The notes below the pieces were generated by a model. That model saw only the letters and a list, made by a program, of their open reading frames with translations, was not told the origin of the DNA and searched no databases. Position numbers and translations under genes: made by a program. Positions 28,512 through 38,903 of a DNA stretch of 41,237 nt are shown in pieces. The stretch's first letter is position 1; every line of letters begins with the position of its first letter. The DNA lies in the NCBI GenBank assembly GCA_023135155.1, contig JAGLTR010000068.1, positions 1 through 41,237 of the forward strand, read 5' to 3'. The DNA comes from Gammaproteobacteria bacterium (GTDB lineage Bacteria > Pseudomonadota > Gammaproteobacteria > UBA9339).

Positions 28512-30332
28512 ATGGAAACAAAAACATTGCGTAATATTAGTGTTGGAGTATTAGGCTTAGCTTTTTTGATCGCAGTTGTTTTGCGCGGCTTTAACCCGGC
28601 AGTAGTGGTTGGCGTGGAATTATTATTGGTTTGTTCACTGTTTTTAGTTTTATGGCATAGTTATTATGATGGCTTGCGAATTCAATTAACTCCGATTGCT
28701 ATAATGCTCACGCTAATGTGGGTATGGATGGGTATATCTGCCGCTATTAGTCCTAGTAGCTATTTAAGTTTATATGGATTTTTTTTGCTAAGCAGTTCTA
28801 TATTTGTTTTTTGGATTCTTTCTCTAATGCCGCAGCCAGTGTTCGAGTCGTTTTGGAGTATTTGGCGGATTTTATTAATAGCTTTAGGTATGATATTGGC
28901 CATATATGCTTTTATCCAGATTCCCCTGATTGAATATGTGATTTATCCAAAAACATTCTTTGTGCAGAAAAATTCTTTTGGTGCATTTATGAGCCTGCTT
29001 GCTTTGCCTTTGGCGGCCTATTATCTGACCTTTTCTCCCGGATGGAGGAAAAATATATTAGCAGTGATTTTATTTGTTTTATTTTTTGCGATTTGTATAA
29101 CCAATAGTTATGGAGTTGCGCTGGGTTTTTCTTTGGGATTTGTGTGTATTTTGTGGTTTACTCGCAACGATTGCGCGAAGAAAGATCGAGAAATGCTTTT
29201 GCTTCTGGTTTTATCCGGTTTGCTACTGGATCGATTGTTTGTTGCACAGAGCCTGTTGTTGACGCCTTTGGGTATTCATACGACTGGGAGATTGGTAATT
29301 TGGGCGGCAACCTGGCATCTTTTGCAGCACAGCTCATGGTATGGCTCAGGTATTTATAATTTTTTTCTGTACTATACATCATACATGCCGATCAACGATG
29401 GCAGTGCTGGTCAGTATGTGCATAATGATTATTTGCAATTTTGGGTTGAGCTTGGATATCCTGGGTTGTTGTTAGTTATAGGGTTAGTCGGTGCTGTTTT
29501 TTATTCATTTATTACATGGTTAAAAGCAAAGGAAGTGCCGGCTCGCTATCGTCTTGAAGGAGTCGGTTTATTTGCTGGAATTTTAGCTATAGCCACGCAT
29601 AGTTTTGTGACTTATAATTTTTATATTTTACCCTCGGTCATGTTGTTTGGTATTGTGCTAGCCCGTTTTGATTATATTGTTATTTTGGCTGATGTGCGTG
29701 GTTTTGTATTGCGGCCAACAAAAATTATGAGTGCAAAGGGTTTTCGCTTAATTCTTGTGAGCATTTTTACCGCTGTTGGGTTATGGCTCAGTCTAATGAT
29801 TTGTTCGCAATTATACTATCAACATGGAAGGAGCTTATTGGCAAAGGGTAAGTTGATTTTGGCAGAGAAAGCCCTAAATAATGCGGCAAAACTATATGAT
29901 ACCTGCCAGATTGAATATTCAAGAGCACAACTATATGCAGTGATATTAAATGGTGCGCGCACGTTGCCGAGAGTAGATCGTCAGAAGCTATATATGTTGG
30001 CCTCTGGCGATATTAAGCGTGCTGCGCAGCTCAATCCTTTGCGTTCCATAGCAGCTGCGCGTGCAGCCTTGATTAAGGCGGCTCCGGATATAGTTGGGGG
30101 GAATTGGCTGCAATTAGCGATTATTAATTACCAGCTAGCATTGAAAAAGAACCCGCGTTTGATCCAGGTACGTATGGATTATATTAAGTTATTATTGTTG
30201 AATCACCGATATCAGTTAGCTGGTAAGGTATTAAATGGCGGCATCATATATTCTTTCCATCAGAAGAAATTACGTAATTTTTATATGCACGCATTAAAGG
30301 TATTGCATGAAAAGTATCATGTGGCAATTTAG
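28512..30332 (+). CDS. O-antigen ligase/polymerase-like membrane protein (Wzy_C family)
   Basis: This 606-residue inner-membrane protein has about ten to eleven helices in residues 8-425 and a soluble, TPR-like tail (about 430-606). The Wzy_C signature is visible: TGRLVIWAATWHLLQ, GSGIYNFF, a periplasmic loop with HNDYLQFWVELGYPGLLL. Such proteins are WaaL O-antigen ligases, Wzy polymerases or PglL-type protein glycosyltransferases; the HNDYLQ histidine and the TPR tail would suit WaaL or PglL. ATG 28512 is chosen; a TTG five codons earlier is less likely. LPS-core genes lie 5 kb away. Confidence 0.8.
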   Translation: METKTLRNISVGVLGLAFLIAVVLRGFNPAVVVGVELLLVCSLFLVLWHSYYDGLRIQLTPIAIMLTLMWVWMGISAAISPSSYLSLYGFFLLSSSIFVFWILSLMPQPVFESFWSIWRILLIALGMILAIYAFIQIPLIEYVIYPKTFFVQKNSFGAFMSLLALPLAAYYLTFSPGWRKNILAVILFVLFFAICITNSYGVALGFSLGFVCILWFTRNDCAKKDREMLLLLVLSGLLLDRLFVAQSLLLTPLGIHTTGRLVIWAATWHLLQHSSWYGSGIYNFFLYYTSYMPINDGSAGQYVHNDYLQFWVELGYPGLLLVIGLVGAVFYSFITWLKAKEVPARYRLEGVGLFAGILAIATHSFVTYNFYILPSVMLFGIVLARFDYIVILADVRGFVLRPTKIMSAKGFRLILVSIFTAVGLWLSLMICSQLYYQHGRSLLAKGKLILAEKALNNAAKLYDTCQIEYSRAQLYAVILNGARTLPRVDRQKLYMLASGDIKRAAQLNPLRSIAAARAALIKAAPDIVGGNWLQLAIINYQLALKKNPRLIQVRMDYIKLLLLNHRYQLAGKVLNGGIIYSFHQKKLRNFYMHALKVLHEKYHVAI

Positions 30333-30385
30333 CGCATATTCTATTTATATTGTACGTAGTTGATATGCGTTGTTGTGCTGTTAAC

Positions 30386-32962
30386 CTATTTGCTGGTTTT
30401 AAAGCTTAGGTGCCTGTCTTTGAGCTGCGCACTAATTTTTATACTTGGCGCAAATTTACCAGCTAATATATCTTGTGCGAGCGGGTTTTCTAGGTATTGC
30501 TGAATCGCACGTTTTAAGGGTCTTGCGCCATAGACGGGGTTATAGCCAACATTAGTAAGAAAATCTAAGACTTCTTTGCTGATCTCTAGCGTAATATCCT
30601 GCGTTTGTAGGCGTGTTTGTAGTTTATCTATTTGGATTTTGGCAATAGAAGCAATCTGTTCCTTTCCAAGGGCGTGAAAAACTACAGTTTCGTCAATGCG
30701 GTTAAGAAATTCTGGACGGAATTGTTGCGCCACAATCTCCATAACAGCAGTTTTAATATCCTCATATTTTTCATTGGATAAATCACGAATTAATTGCGAG
30801 CCTAGATTTGACGTCATAACAATAACAGTGTTTTTGAAATCAACGGTTCTACCCTGTCCGTCTGTTAATCTACCATCATCTAGCACTTGCAATAGAATAT
30901 TAAAAACATCTGTATGGGCTTTTTCTATTTCGTCCAATAAAATAACTGAGTATGGTCGACGTCTTACCGCTTCAGTTAGATAGCCGCCCTCTTCATAACC
31001 GACGTATCCAGGAGGTGCGCCAATTAATCTAGCGACGGAGTGCTTCTCCATAAATTCCGACATATCTATACGAATCATGGCATCTTCGGTGTCAAACATA
31101 AATTCAGCTAAAGCTTTACAGAGTTCAGTTTTACCAACACCCGTTGGCCCTAGAAATAGGAACGAGCCAATTGGCTTATTGGGATCTGATAGACCAGCGC
31201 GTGAGCGACGAATTGCATTCGCTACAACGTTGACGGCTTCATCTTGCCCAATAACGCGTTGATGTAGCTGGTCTTCCATCTTAAGTAGCTTTTCTTTTTC
31301 ACCCTCGAGCATTTTACTAACTGGAATATGTGTCCACTTGGATACCACTTCTGCTATCTCTTCCTCAGTTACTTTTGTGCGTAGTAATTTGGTGTCGTGC
31401 TGTTCGTTTTTTGCCACTTCAGTTAGTTGTTTTTCGAGTTGTGGAATAGATCCATATTGCAGTTCTGCCATGTGTGTTAAGTCACCTGCGCGTTGCGCGG
31501 CTTCTAACTCTAAGCGCGCTTGGTCGAGTTTTTCTTTTATATGTTGTGTTCCTTGTGCAGCAGCTTTCTCTGATTTCCAAACTTCATCTAAGTCGGCATA
31601 TTGCTTTTCTAGTTTATTAATTTCGCTCTCGAGATCTTGTAGGCGTTTTTTCGATGCTACATCCTCTTCGTTTCTTAATGCTTCACGTTCTATTTTTAAT
31701 TGTATTAAGCGTCGATCTAATTTATCCATGTCTTCTGGCTTTGAATCCATTTCCATGCGGATAAGACTTGCCGCTTCATCAATTAAATCGATGGCTTTAT
31801 CAGGAAGTTGGCGGTCGGCAATGTAACGTTGCGACAAGGTTGCTGCAGCTACAATAGCAGGATCGGTAATGCTAACACCATGATGAATCTCATAACGTTC
31901 TTTAATGCCGCGTAAAATTGCAATGGTATCTTCAATGTCTGGTTCTTCAATTAATACTTTTTGGAAACGACGTTCTAATGCTGCGTCTTTTTCAATATAT
32001 TTGCGATATTCGTCAAGTGTTGTGGCTCCAATGCAGTGTAGCTCACCACGCGACAATGCTGGTTTTAGCATATTACCAGCATCCATGGAACCTTCGGTTT
32101 TACCGGCGCCCACCATAGTATGCATTTCATCGATAAACAGTATTATATTGCCTTCTTGTTTTGAGACCTCTTTTAACACTGATTTTAAGCGTTCTTCAAA
32201 TTCGCCGCGGTATTTAGCGCCTGCTAATAACAGTCCCATATCCAATGATAAAATTCTTTTATTACGCAGGCCTTCTGGAATTTCGCCATTAATTATTCTT
32301 TGTGCTAAGCCTTCAACAATGGCTGTTTTACCAACGCCTGGTTCGCCAATTAATACTGGATTGTTTTTAGTGCGGCGTTGTAATACTTGCGCGGTACGGC
32401 GAATTTCATCATCGCGACCAATTACTGGATCTAATTTGCCTTGTTCAGCGCGTTCGGTAATATCGATAGTATATTTTGACAAAGCTCCGCGTTTTTCCTC
32501 GGAGTATTCATCATTTACTTTTTGTCCGCCGCGAATATCGTCAATTGCTTGTTCAATGGTGTTTTTTAGAGCGCCAGCATTTTTTAGTGCTTTACCTACA
32601 CCGCTTTTATCTTCGAGGGCAGCTAATAAAAACAGTTCGCTAGAAATATATTCGTCTTTGCGTTGTTGTGCGAGTTTATCTGTAATATTTAATAAGCGCC
32701 CGAGCTCGTTGGATACGTGGATATCACCTGCGTTACCTTCAACTTGCGGTAATTTATCGATAAGATTTTCTATTTCATCGCGTAGGCGACTGATGTCCAC
32801 GCTTGCTTTTGTGAGAATATTATAAGCGGTTCCTGCTTCTTGGTTTAGAAGAGCAAGCAGAAGATGTGCTGGTTCTATAAATGAGTTATCGCGCCCTACT
32901 GCTAAAGATTGGGCGTCTGCGAGAGCCATTTGAAAGTTTGTTGTTAGTTTATCCATACGCAT
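30386..32962 (-). CDS. clpB: ClpB protein disaggregase
   Basis: ClpB is a hexameric AAA+ chaperone that, with DnaK, pulls proteins out of aggregates after heat stress. The 858-residue protein matches the usual length: Clp N-domain repeats (1-145), first ATPase with GEPGVGKT and DEMH, the coiled-coil middle domain (about 400-525), second ATPase with GPTGVGKTE, the GYVGYEEGG pore loop and DEIEKAH. GGAG lies 8 bases before ATG. A sigma-32-like promoter sits upstream (32999-33028). Long open frames on the opposite strand are shadows. It is divergent from icmW. Confidence 0.97.
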   Translation of the reverse strand: MRMDKLTTNFQMALADAQSLAVGRDNSFIEPAHLLLALLNQEAGTAYNILTKASVDISRLRDEIENLIDKLPQVEGNAGDIHVSNELGRLLNITDKLAQQRKDEYISSELFLLAALEDKSGVGKALKNAGALKNTIEQAIDDIRGGQKVNDEYSEEKRGALSKYTIDITERAEQGKLDPVIGRDDEIRRTAQVLQRRTKNNPVLIGEPGVGKTAIVEGLAQRIINGEIPEGLRNKRILSLDMGLLLAGAKYRGEFEERLKSVLKEVSKQEGNIILFIDEMHTMVGAGKTEGSMDAGNMLKPALSRGELHCIGATTLDEYRKYIEKDAALERRFQKVLIEEPDIEDTIAILRGIKERYEIHHGVSITDPAIVAAATLSQRYIADRQLPDKAIDLIDEAASLIRMEMDSKPEDMDKLDRRLIQLKIEREALRNEEDVASKKRLQDLESEINKLEKQYADLDEVWKSEKAAAQGTQHIKEKLDQARLELEAAQRAGDLTHMAELQYGSIPQLEKQLTEVAKNEQHDTKLLRTKVTEEEIAEVVSKWTHIPVSKMLEGEKEKLLKMEDQLHQRVIGQDEAVNVVANAIRRSRAGLSDPNKPIGSFLFLGPTGVGKTELCKALAEFMFDTEDAMIRIDMSEFMEKHSVARLIGAPPGYVGYEEGGYLTEAVRRRPYSVILLDEIEKAHTDVFNILLQVLDDGRLTDGQGRTVDFKNTVIVMTSNLGSQLIRDLSNEKYEDIKTAVMEIVAQQFRPEFLNRIDETVVFHALGKEQIASIAKIQIDKLQTRLQTQDITLEISKEVLDFLTNVGYNPVYGARPLKRAIQQYLENPLAQDILAGKFAPSIKISAQLKDRHLSFKTSK

Positions 32963-32998
32963 AGTTGTTACTCCGATAGTGTGGTTAACTTACTGTAT

Positions 32999-33028
32999 AT
33001 GTTTGGTTGTTTTGCTGTTTTTCAAGGG
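32999..33028 (-). promoter_or_regulatory. Sigma-32 (heat-shock) promoter of clpB
   Basis: On the minus strand CCCTTGAA (33028-33021) matches the sigma-32 -35 consensus exactly. After 14 bases comes CCAAACAT (33006-32999), a partial match to the CCCCAT -10. The distance to the clpB start, 36 bases, suits a short leader. clpB belongs to the RpoH regulon in related bacteria. Confidence 0.6.
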
Positions 33029-33226
33029 GGCAATGTTCTGGGGGCTTGCAACAGTCCCTCTAAGCATGCTATGGATTCAATGTTCAAGTCGAGGAATGAA
33101 ACTCTACAACGCAATAATGATGCCGAACAGTTGTCTAGAAGGTGCTGTTTTTTGATGTACAGATCTGGTTAATGCTAACGCGATGAAGCAATTTTTGACC
33201 TGGTTATTTAGGCTTATCCTGGATGA
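33029..33226. other. Non-coding part of the clpB-icmW intergenic region
   Basis: This stretch between the clpB promoter and the icmW control region holds no gene, repeat or RNA that I can recognise. A 63-codon open frame covering part of it lacks a ribosome binding site and any resemblance to known proteins. Confidence 0.5.
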
Positions 33227-33243
33227 TTTAAGGTTTCCTTAAG
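33227..33243 (+). promoter_or_regulatory. Candidate PmrA box upstream of icmW
   Basis: TTTAAG (33227-33232), five bases, then CTTAAG (33238-33243) gives two direct YTTAAG hexamers at the spacing of PmrA/BasR boxes. PmrA directly controls dot/icm genes in Coxiella and effector genes in Legionella. The site is 74-90 bases before the icmW ATG, with possible -10 boxes at TAATAT (33257) or GATAAAAT (33282). Confidence 0.55.
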
Positions 33244-33316
33244 GTTGGCATGATTTAATATATCTATGTCACTAGCTTGGTGATAAAATTTACCTTTTTG
33301 GTGACGGAGAGATTGC

Positions 33317-33769
33317 ATGCCAGATCTATCAAATAAAGGGGCGCATGAATACTGGTTTAAGTATGTTGACCCGATGATTTATCGCGTAGTGACCTTTATG
33401 GAAGGCGTTGAAGATTGGGCGCCGGATGGTGATCCTGATTTTGAGGCAGCGATGGTTAAACTGGGTGCTGAGCTGGATAATGTTGGTGGTGTTGAACTGC
33501 AAAACGAAGATGAGATGATAAAATTGGCGGCTTACGTTAGAGCAGCGCGTAATTTAAGGCTTTTGCAGTGTTTGGATGTGGCTAATCCTGGTTCAGCGGC
33601 TCGTTTGTTGATGCATGCTGAAGAGGTAAGTACTTCTGAAGAAGATGTGCCGGGTTTGTTTTTACGACGTAATATAGTTTTTGAGCGCCTAAGGCTGTTA
33701 GGCAGAGTGTTTTCTGAAGAGCGCACAAGCCTTGTGGTAAAGGCGATGGAGGATGAAAGTAATGTATAA
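33317..33769 (+). CDS. icmW: IcmW, Dot/Icm type IVB secretion adaptor protein
   Basis: IcmW is a small acidic cytoplasmic protein that pairs with IcmS and docks effectors on the DotL coupling complex. The 150-residue protein matches Legionella IcmW (151) along its length: MPDLS start, YW..Y.DPMIYRV.TFME.VE.W, LGAELD, RNLRLLQ.LD..NPGSAARLL.HAEE, and LRRNIVFERLRLLGRVF. GGAGAG lies 5 bases before ATG. A candidate PmrA box is upstream. In Legionella icmV and dotA lie divergent to icmWX; here the divergent gene is clpB, so the locus has been split. The small exported protein and probable IcmX follow. Confidence 0.93.
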   Translation: MPDLSNKGAHEYWFKYVDPMIYRVVTFMEGVEDWAPDGDPDFEAAMVKLGAELDNVGGVELQNEDEMIKLAAYVRAARNLRLLQCLDVANPGSAARLLMHAEEVSTSEEDVPGLFLRRNIVFERLRLLGRVFSEERTSLVVKAMEDESNV

Positions 33770-34097
33770 GTTTTTAGCGGTAGTAATATTATTATTGAGT
33801 GGTAGCGTTCTTGCTTTTGCAAATCCTTGTGATAGCTATCAAGGTGACGAGCAAACGGCGTGTAATAATTTAGTAAATAACCCCAGCTGGTATGACGGTG
33901 TGAGGCAGCAAGTCTTTGATCAAAATAAAGGCGCGCAATCTATTAGTTTGCCGCAGCAGAGCACAACGATGAGTGCTCCTGTACAGCAGCCTGCAGCAAT
34001 AGCTGTAGTTAATGGTAGCTCTAGCGGGCAACAAACTGTTACTAATTCGACAGTGCCTCAAACGCAAAAACCACAGCACCAGGATATTTTTCAATAA
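33762..34097 (+). CDS. Small exported protein between icmW and icmX
   Basis: I do not recognise this 111-residue protein. From ATG 33762 (GGAGG 9 bases upstream) it has a signal peptide (about 1-20, cleaved near AFA-NP). Two cysteines follow in NPCDSYQGDEQTACNN, about 12 residues apart, able to form a disulphide. The second half is low-complexity, rich in Gln, Ser, Pro and Thr (about 55-111), as in flexible periplasmic linkers. It overlaps the icmW stop by 8 bases and precedes icmX by 33, so it is cotranscribed and may be a periplasmic accessory of the Dot/Icm apparatus. Confidence 0.72.
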   Translation: MYKFLAVVILLLSGSVLAFANPCDSYQGDEQTACNNLVNNPSWYDGVRQQVFDQNKGAQSISLPQQSTTMSAPVQQPAAIAVVNGSSSGQQTVTNSTVPQTQKPQHQDIFQ

Positions 34098-34130
34098 TTA
34101 AATATAAAAATAATGATGAGGCCATTTACC

Positions 34131-35327
34131 ATGAAATTAATAAGTAAATTAACCATAATAGTTTCGGTATTAGCTGTGTTTGGTATAGCTCCATTGCAGA
34201 ATGTTTTTGCTCAAGGCGGCTCAGGTTCTGAGATGTCTGTTTTAGTGCAGGGTTATGGTGGCGATGCGTTAAATCAATTATATGATGGTGTGGGCGTGCA
34301 ATTTTATAATCTATTGTTAAAGGCTTATACTAAGATTGCATATGAAACTGATCCGCAAGTTGCAACGATAATAAATTATAATGCTGCAAGTAAAGCAAGT
34401 GCAGATAATGCTGCAAGCGCCGTTACGTCAGCAGCGCAAACAGCGATTCAAAATGCTTTTGCTAGTATTGATGCCAAGGCGCAGATTGCTTATAAGTTGC
34501 AACAGGTTTTAGCTGGCGATGATGTTATCGATGTTAGTGGTGCAGGCAGTGCTTTAAGTAATATTTTTTCATCAGGCGCCAACACCTTATCAATTAAGCA
34601 ACAAAATGATCAGGCAAAGCAAAATAATGCTATGTTTGATGTTGAGAGTTTAGTTGGGCCTAGTGTGTATGATTCTAGCGCTAAATTAAACTCGGCCAAC
34701 GGGTTTTTAGCAGAAATGAATAGTATCGCCCAGCCCATAGTTATTCGATTAGCCCCGACTTTTAAAGTTCCGGTGGGTAGTGGTGATGACACGATGACAA
34801 TTGGCAAGAAAACACCTTTGTCAGCAAGTGATCTTGCGCAGTTACAGCAAACTCTGCAGCAAAAGCCCGCGTATCGTAAATACCGCGTTGCATATCGTCA
34901 GCTGATCGCAACTCGTAGCATCTTTGTCAATAATTTGTTGCATGTCTATCAAGCAAGGGTCGCGCAGAAAGACACTGAAAAAAGCGCCTATCAAATACGT
35001 AATGAAGTTGTTGGGCAGCGTATGAGCCCTACCTATTATCAAGCAATGGCAAAAGCATCTCCAGCGACTGTGGCGCGCGAAACTTTATTTTTGTTAGCAC
35101 AAATTAGTGCGCAACTGAACGCTGTTCAAAATCAGAACGAGCGTATGATTACAATGAAGTCAATTAGTGGCTTGATTACGCTGAGCGCTACTTCTCGCAT
35201 AATGGAACAATCAAGTAAACAAGTAGGGCAGATTATTTATTGCGCTGTTCCGGCCAATAAAGATAAGGATGCCTGTAAAAGCGGCGGCACACCTAATTCC
35301 TTACTGAAAGGTATGGCTAGTCAGTAA
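34131..35327 (+). CDS. icmX: Probable IcmX, periplasmic Dot/Icm protein
   Basis: IcmX is a periplasmic protein at the entry of the Dot/Icm channel, needed for effector delivery. The 398-residue protein (from ATG 34131, GAGG 9 bases upstream; the frame opens at 34113) has a signal peptide, about 1-28, ending near VFAQ. The mature part is Ala/Gln/Ser-rich and helical, with a Cys pair near the C-terminus (IIYCAVPANKDKDACKSG). Position directly downstream of icmW is as in Legionella and Coxiella, and this is the main evidence; the sequence itself is poorly conserved. Legionella IcmX is longer (about 466). Confidence 0.72.
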   Translation: MKLISKLTIIVSVLAVFGIAPLQNVFAQGGSGSEMSVLVQGYGGDALNQLYDGVGVQFYNLLLKAYTKIAYETDPQVATIINYNAASKASADNAASAVTSAAQTAIQNAFASIDAKAQIAYKLQQVLAGDDVIDVSGAGSALSNIFSSGANTLSIKQQNDQAKQNNAMFDVESLVGPSVYDSSAKLNSANGFLAEMNSIAQPIVIRLAPTFKVPVGSGDDTMTIGKKTPLSASDLAQLQQTLQQKPAYRKYRVAYRQLIATRSIFVNNLLHVYQARVAQKDTEKSAYQIRNEVVGQRMSPTYYQAMAKASPATVARETLFLLAQISAQLNAVQNQNERMITMKSISGLITLSATSRIMEQSSKQVGQIIYCAVPANKDKDACKSGGTPNSLLKGMASQ

Positions 35328-35337
35328 TCGTTAATTT

Positions 35338-35376
35338 AAAGTGTATGGGCTGAGGATAACCTTGGCCTACACACTT
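35338..35376. terminator. Possible shared terminator hairpin between icmX and hldD
   Basis: AAGTGTATGGGC and GGCCTACACACTT can pair imperfectly around a 13-base loop, with A and T runs on the outer sides. It lies between the convergent icmX and hldD genes and overlaps the hldD stop codon. The stem has mismatches, so this is tentative. Confidence 0.35.
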
Positions 35377-36329
35377 ACTATAGTCTTGCCATTCATCCAA
35401 TCGAGATACTTTTCTACGCCCTCTTCTACTGTTTTAAATCTTCTTTTATAGCCAGCAGCACGTAATTTAGTTATGTCAGCTTCAGTAAAGCTTTGGTAGC
35501 GACCCTTCAAATGTTCTGGAAAAGGAATATATTCAATATGTCCAGTTTTATGCCAACCAATAACTGCATTGGCAACATCATTAAATGTTTGGCTGCGACC
35601 TGTTCCTAGATTATAAATGCCGCTAATTTTAGGATTTTGCCATAACCATAAATTAACATCAGCCACATCACCAACGTAGATGAAATCACGTCGTTGTTCG
35701 CCATTATCATAATGGTCGCAACCCTCAAATAGCTTTACGTTAGCATTCTGTTGTATTTGGTTGTTCAGATGAAAGGCTACGCTTGCCATCGAGCCTTTAT
35801 GTTGTTCGCGTGGACCATAAACATTAAAGTAACGTAAGCCAACAATTTGGCTTTTAGCTTTTGGTAAATAGCGGCGAACATATTGATCAAATAGCAGTTT
35901 AGAGTATCCGTAAATATTTAATGGTAGTTCGTTTTCAGGTTTCTCAGCGAATTTAATGTTGGCGCCATAAGTTGCGGCGCTGGAGGCGTAAATATATGGA
36001 ATACCGTTATCCAAGCAATAGTGTAATAACGCTTTGCTGTATTGGAAGTTATTATCCATCATGTATTTGCCGTCCCATTCAGTGGTCGCTGAACAAGCCC
36101 CTTCATGAAATACGGCGTCTATTTTCTCTGGGAACTTTTTGTTAGCTAGAATATCTTTTAGAAAAGCATCGCGATCTTGATAATCAAGTATTGCGCTATC
36201 AGCTAGATTTTTAAATTTGGTACCATCAGTTAAATCGTCTACGACCAAAATATCGTTGCGATCAATTTCGTTAAGAGTATGTACAATATTGCTACCGATA
36301 AAACCGGCGCCACCTGTTACTATAAACAT
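35367..36329 (-). CDS. hldD: ADP-L-glycero-D-manno-heptose 6-epimerase
   Basis: HldD converts ADP-D,D-heptose to ADP-L,D-heptose, the last step in making the heptose of the LPS inner core. The 320-residue protein is a short-chain NAD(P)-dependent sugar epimerase: GGAGFIGSN at 5-13, [22 protein letters not shown] and the catalytic YGYSK, then [13 protein letters not shown]. It starts 2 bases after the hldE stop with AAGGAG 6 bases upstream, so the two are cotranscribed. Confidence 0.95.
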   Translation of the reverse strand: MFIVTGGAGFIGSNIVHTLNEIDRNDILVVDDLTDGTKFKNLADSAILDYQDRDAFLKDILANKKFPEKIDAVFHEGACSATTEWDGKYMMDNNFQYSKALLHYCLDNGIPYIYASSAATYGANIKFAEKPENELPLNIYGYSKLLFDQYVRRYLPKAKSQIVGLRYFNVYGPREQHKGSMASVAFHLNNQIQQNANVKLFEGCDHYDNGEQRRDFIYVGDVADVNLWLWQNPKISGIYNLGTGRSQTFNDVANAVIGWHKTGHIEYIPFPEHLKGRYQSFTEADITKLRAAGYKRRFKTVEEGVEKYLDWMNGKTIVSV

Positions 36330-36331
36330 GG

Positions 36332-37753
36332 CTATTCTCCTTGGATCTTTTTAATTATTTCTGAGCTTGAATGATTGGCAACGAACGTTAATATTTTTAC
36401 TGTCCCGCCCTTGGCGATGACATGGTCAGCACCTGCAATTTCTTCGGGTTTGTAGTCACCGCCTTTGACAAGAATGTTTGGTGTTATTTTTTTAATTAGT
36501 TTTGCTGGCGTGTCTTCCTTAAAAGGAATGACCCAATCTACTGGGCGTAAGCCCGCGAGTACTTCCATGCGTGATTGCAGTGGATTTATTGGGCGGGTGT
36601 CGCCTTTTAATTGGCGCACAGACTCATCTTCATTAACTGCGACGATTAAGCGTGTACCAAGTTCTTTGGCTTGCTCTAGATAAGCTATATGGCCGGCATG
36701 AATAATATCGAAACAGCCATTGGTCATGACAATAGTTTCACCATGCTCTTTAGCATCTTCAACTTCTTGTAGAAGACGTTCTTCATCGATAATGCCAAGA
36801 AATGATTCGTTATGTTTACGAAGCGCGCGACGTAGCTCTTGTACTGAAACAGTTGCAGAACCGAATTTGCGTACGGCAATTCCTGCAGTACTGTTCGCTA
36901 GTTCAACTGCATCTCCCATATCAACTTGCGCGGCTAACGCACTGCCCAAGGTTGCGATTACGGTATCTCCCGCTCCAGTGACGTCATAAACTTCTTGGGA
37001 TTTTGTTGGAATATGTAAAACGGGTTGATTGGCTTGAATGAGACTCATACCGTTTGCGCCGCGTGTTATTAGTAAGGCGCCTAGGTGTAGTTGCTGTAAT
37101 AAAGTAGTTCCTTTTTCGGCAATTTCTTTTTCATTCGCACAAGGCCCAACAATGGCTTCAAATTCGTGGAAGTTAGGGGTTATGGCAGTGGCGTGTTTAT
37201 AGATAGAGAAGTCTTTACCTTTGGGATCAATTATAATTGGGATATGGTTTTCTTTGGCGATGTTGATTAATTCCCGTGTGCAGGCTGCAATTCCCTTACC
37301 ATAATCAGAAATTATAACTAGGTCTGTGTGAGCTAGTTGTTTTTTATATGTTTTAAGCAGTGCGTCGTAATTGATATGGTGATAGAGCTCTTCAAAGTCG
37401 AGGCGAATTAGTTGTTGATTGTGGCTAATGATGCGTAATTTACTGGTGGTTGGGACGTCAGATTTTTGGAAGTGACACGTAACCCGTTTGTCATCCAATA
37501 ACTTGTATAATGTTTTGGCATTTGCATCATTGCCTGTTATGCCAAGTAGCGTTACGTTTGCACCAAGCGCTCCAATATTCAGGGCAACATTTGCTGCACC
37601 GCCAGGTTGATCATGTAGGTCTTTTATGTGGACTACGGGAACAGGGGCCTCTGGCGAGATGCGTCGTGTATCGCCATGCCAGTAACGGTCTAGCATGACA
37701 TCGCCTACTACAAGAATTTTCACGTTGGTAAAGTCGGGTAACTTAGTATTCAT
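36332..37753 (-). CDS. hldE: Bifunctional heptose-7-phosphate kinase/heptose-1-phosphate adenylyltransferase
   Basis: HldE performs two steps of ADP-heptose synthesis. The 473-residue protein has a PfkB-type kinase half (1-about 315; [24 protein letters not shown]) and a nucleotidyltransferase half (about 340-473; [20 protein letters not shown] with the HxGH motif, and [11 protein letters not shown]). Length and order match the E. coli enzyme. hldD follows at once. The upstream GT9 gene, 67 bases away on the same strand, may be in the same operon, so precursor synthesis and transfer are encoded together. Confidence 0.95.
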   Translation of the reverse strand: MNTKLPDFTNVKILVVGDVMLDRYWHGDTRRISPEAPVPVVHIKDLHDQPGGAANVALNIGALGANVTLLGITGNDANAKTLYKLLDDKRVTCHFQKSDVPTTSKLRIISHNQQLIRLDFEELYHHINYDALLKTYKKQLAHTDLVIISDYGKGIAACTRELINIAKENHIPIIIDPKGKDFSIYKHATAITPNFHEFEAIVGPCANEKEIAEKGTTLLQQLHLGALLITRGANGMSLIQANQPVLHIPTKSQEVYDVTGAGDTVIATLGSALAAQVDMGDAVELANSTAGIAVRKFGSATVSVQELRRALRKHNESFLGIIDEERLLQEVEDAKEHGETIVMTNGCFDIIHAGHIAYLEQAKELGTRLIVAVNEDESVRQLKGDTRPINPLQSRMEVLAGLRPVDWVIPFKEDTPAKLIKKITPNILVKGGDYKPEEIAGADHVIAKGGTVKILTFVANHSSSEIIKKIQGE

Positions 37754-37820
37754 GCGGATAATCTTCTTTGTAAAGGCGCATAGTTTACCGTATGTGATTT
37801 GGCTTCGCCAATTTTTAGCT

Positions 37821-38867
37821 CTAATCAGCTTGGGGAAGTAGGCGGTGTTTTTGAAGATATTTCACAAACTGATTGAAGCATCTGTAGACGTGATTTACGG
37901 AGATAAACCACTGCCAATATTTCTTGCCCTTAAACGTAATTTTAGGAAAATTGATTATTTCACCATATGCCCAGCTGGGTCGCCAGCGGATTTTTTTAGT
38001 ACCAGCACCTGCGATAGAGAGGGTCGGAATGCCAAGCGCTGATGCTAGGTGTCCGATGCCAGATTCATTACCAACCATGACGCCTGATTCGTAAATGAAT
38101 GCAGCCAGTTCATTTATGGAGGGAAAGCTGGGTAAGTCAAATAAGCCTGCGGTTATGCGTTGCCATTCTGGGCGTTCAGCAGGTGAAACAATAAATGTTG
38201 GTACCCAGCCATCTTTTTGTAGTCGAGAAGCTAGCTTGATAAATTTATGTTGTGCCCAGTTTTTATTAGTTGTGCTGCTGGTGGGGTGAATAATGATGCG
38301 TTTAGGATATTTTTGGTGGATGAGATGTGCGGGGGGTTGTAGGTTTATTTCTTTTGTCGCTTCAGGGATAAAAAGTTTATCACGACAAAATATAGCTAGT
38401 GTTTCGATTAGTGGTAATGTTTTACTAATTTTAGGTAGGATCGTACCCGCTGATGCTAATATTGGTTGAATTGCTGTGAATATTGCATCGTCATTTATTT
38501 TGTTTTTTACGTATGCGGAAGGATCGAGCGTCAGATCAGGATGTAAATTACGCGTTGTGCATGAAAGAAAGATATACTTTTCTCCTAGTTCTTTGAATTT
38601 ATTCTCAGGGACGGCATCAGTTAATACTGATACTTTTTCTGAAATTACAATGTCGAACTTGGTGAAGTGAGTAAAGACGTCTTCTTTTTTTGGGTAGGGA
38701 GCGAGTTTCAGATCCGGGATCCACGGCTTTAGTTGTGCAGTAAAATTATTATAAAATGTTACGTCAAAGCCGTGACGTTGTAGGTTTTTTGCTAGAACCA
38801 GGAATATTAGACCGTCACCTAAACCACGGGAACCAATTACTGCAATCTTGGGAGCTTGTGTTAACAT
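37821..38867 (-). CDS. GT9 heptosyltransferase-like protein
   Basis: The 348-residue protein belongs to glycosyltransferase family 9, which adds heptose to the LPS inner core from ADP-heptose. N-terminal IGSRGLGDGLIFL matches the acceptor-side loop, and the C-terminal half holds HPTSSTTNKNW, the SPAERPEW segment and GNESGIGHLASALGIPT, the family signature. It is diverged from WaaC/WaaF and close to the N-terminal half of the fusion protein at 39624-41234. A TATAAT box 8 bases before its ATG overlaps the promoter region of the divergent GT2 gene. The hldE-hldD pair follows. Confidence 0.82.
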   Translation of the reverse strand: MLTQAPKIAVIGSRGLGDGLIFLVLAKNLQRHGFDVTFYNNFTAQLKPWIPDLKLAPYPKKEDVFTHFTKFDIVISEKVSVLTDAVPENKFKELGEKYIFLSCTTRNLHPDLTLDPSAYVKNKINDDAIFTAIQPILASAGTILPKISKTLPLIETLAIFCRDKLFIPEATKEINLQPPAHLIHQKYPKRIIIHPTSSTTNKNWAQHKFIKLASRLQKDGWVPTFIVSPAERPEWQRITAGLFDLPSFPSINELAAFIYESGVMVGNESGIGHLASALGIPTLSIAGAGTKKIRWRPSWAYGEIINFPKITFKGKKYWQWFISVNHVYRCFNQFVKYLQKHRLLPQAD

Positions 38868-38903
38868 AAGCGCTTATTATAACGATACTTATAGGATGTG
38901 GCT

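Noticed and set aside
31905-32825. 306-codon open frame antisense to clpB
   Set aside because: It is a shadow of the strongly conserved clpB frame, rich in Ser and Arg, and matches no family.
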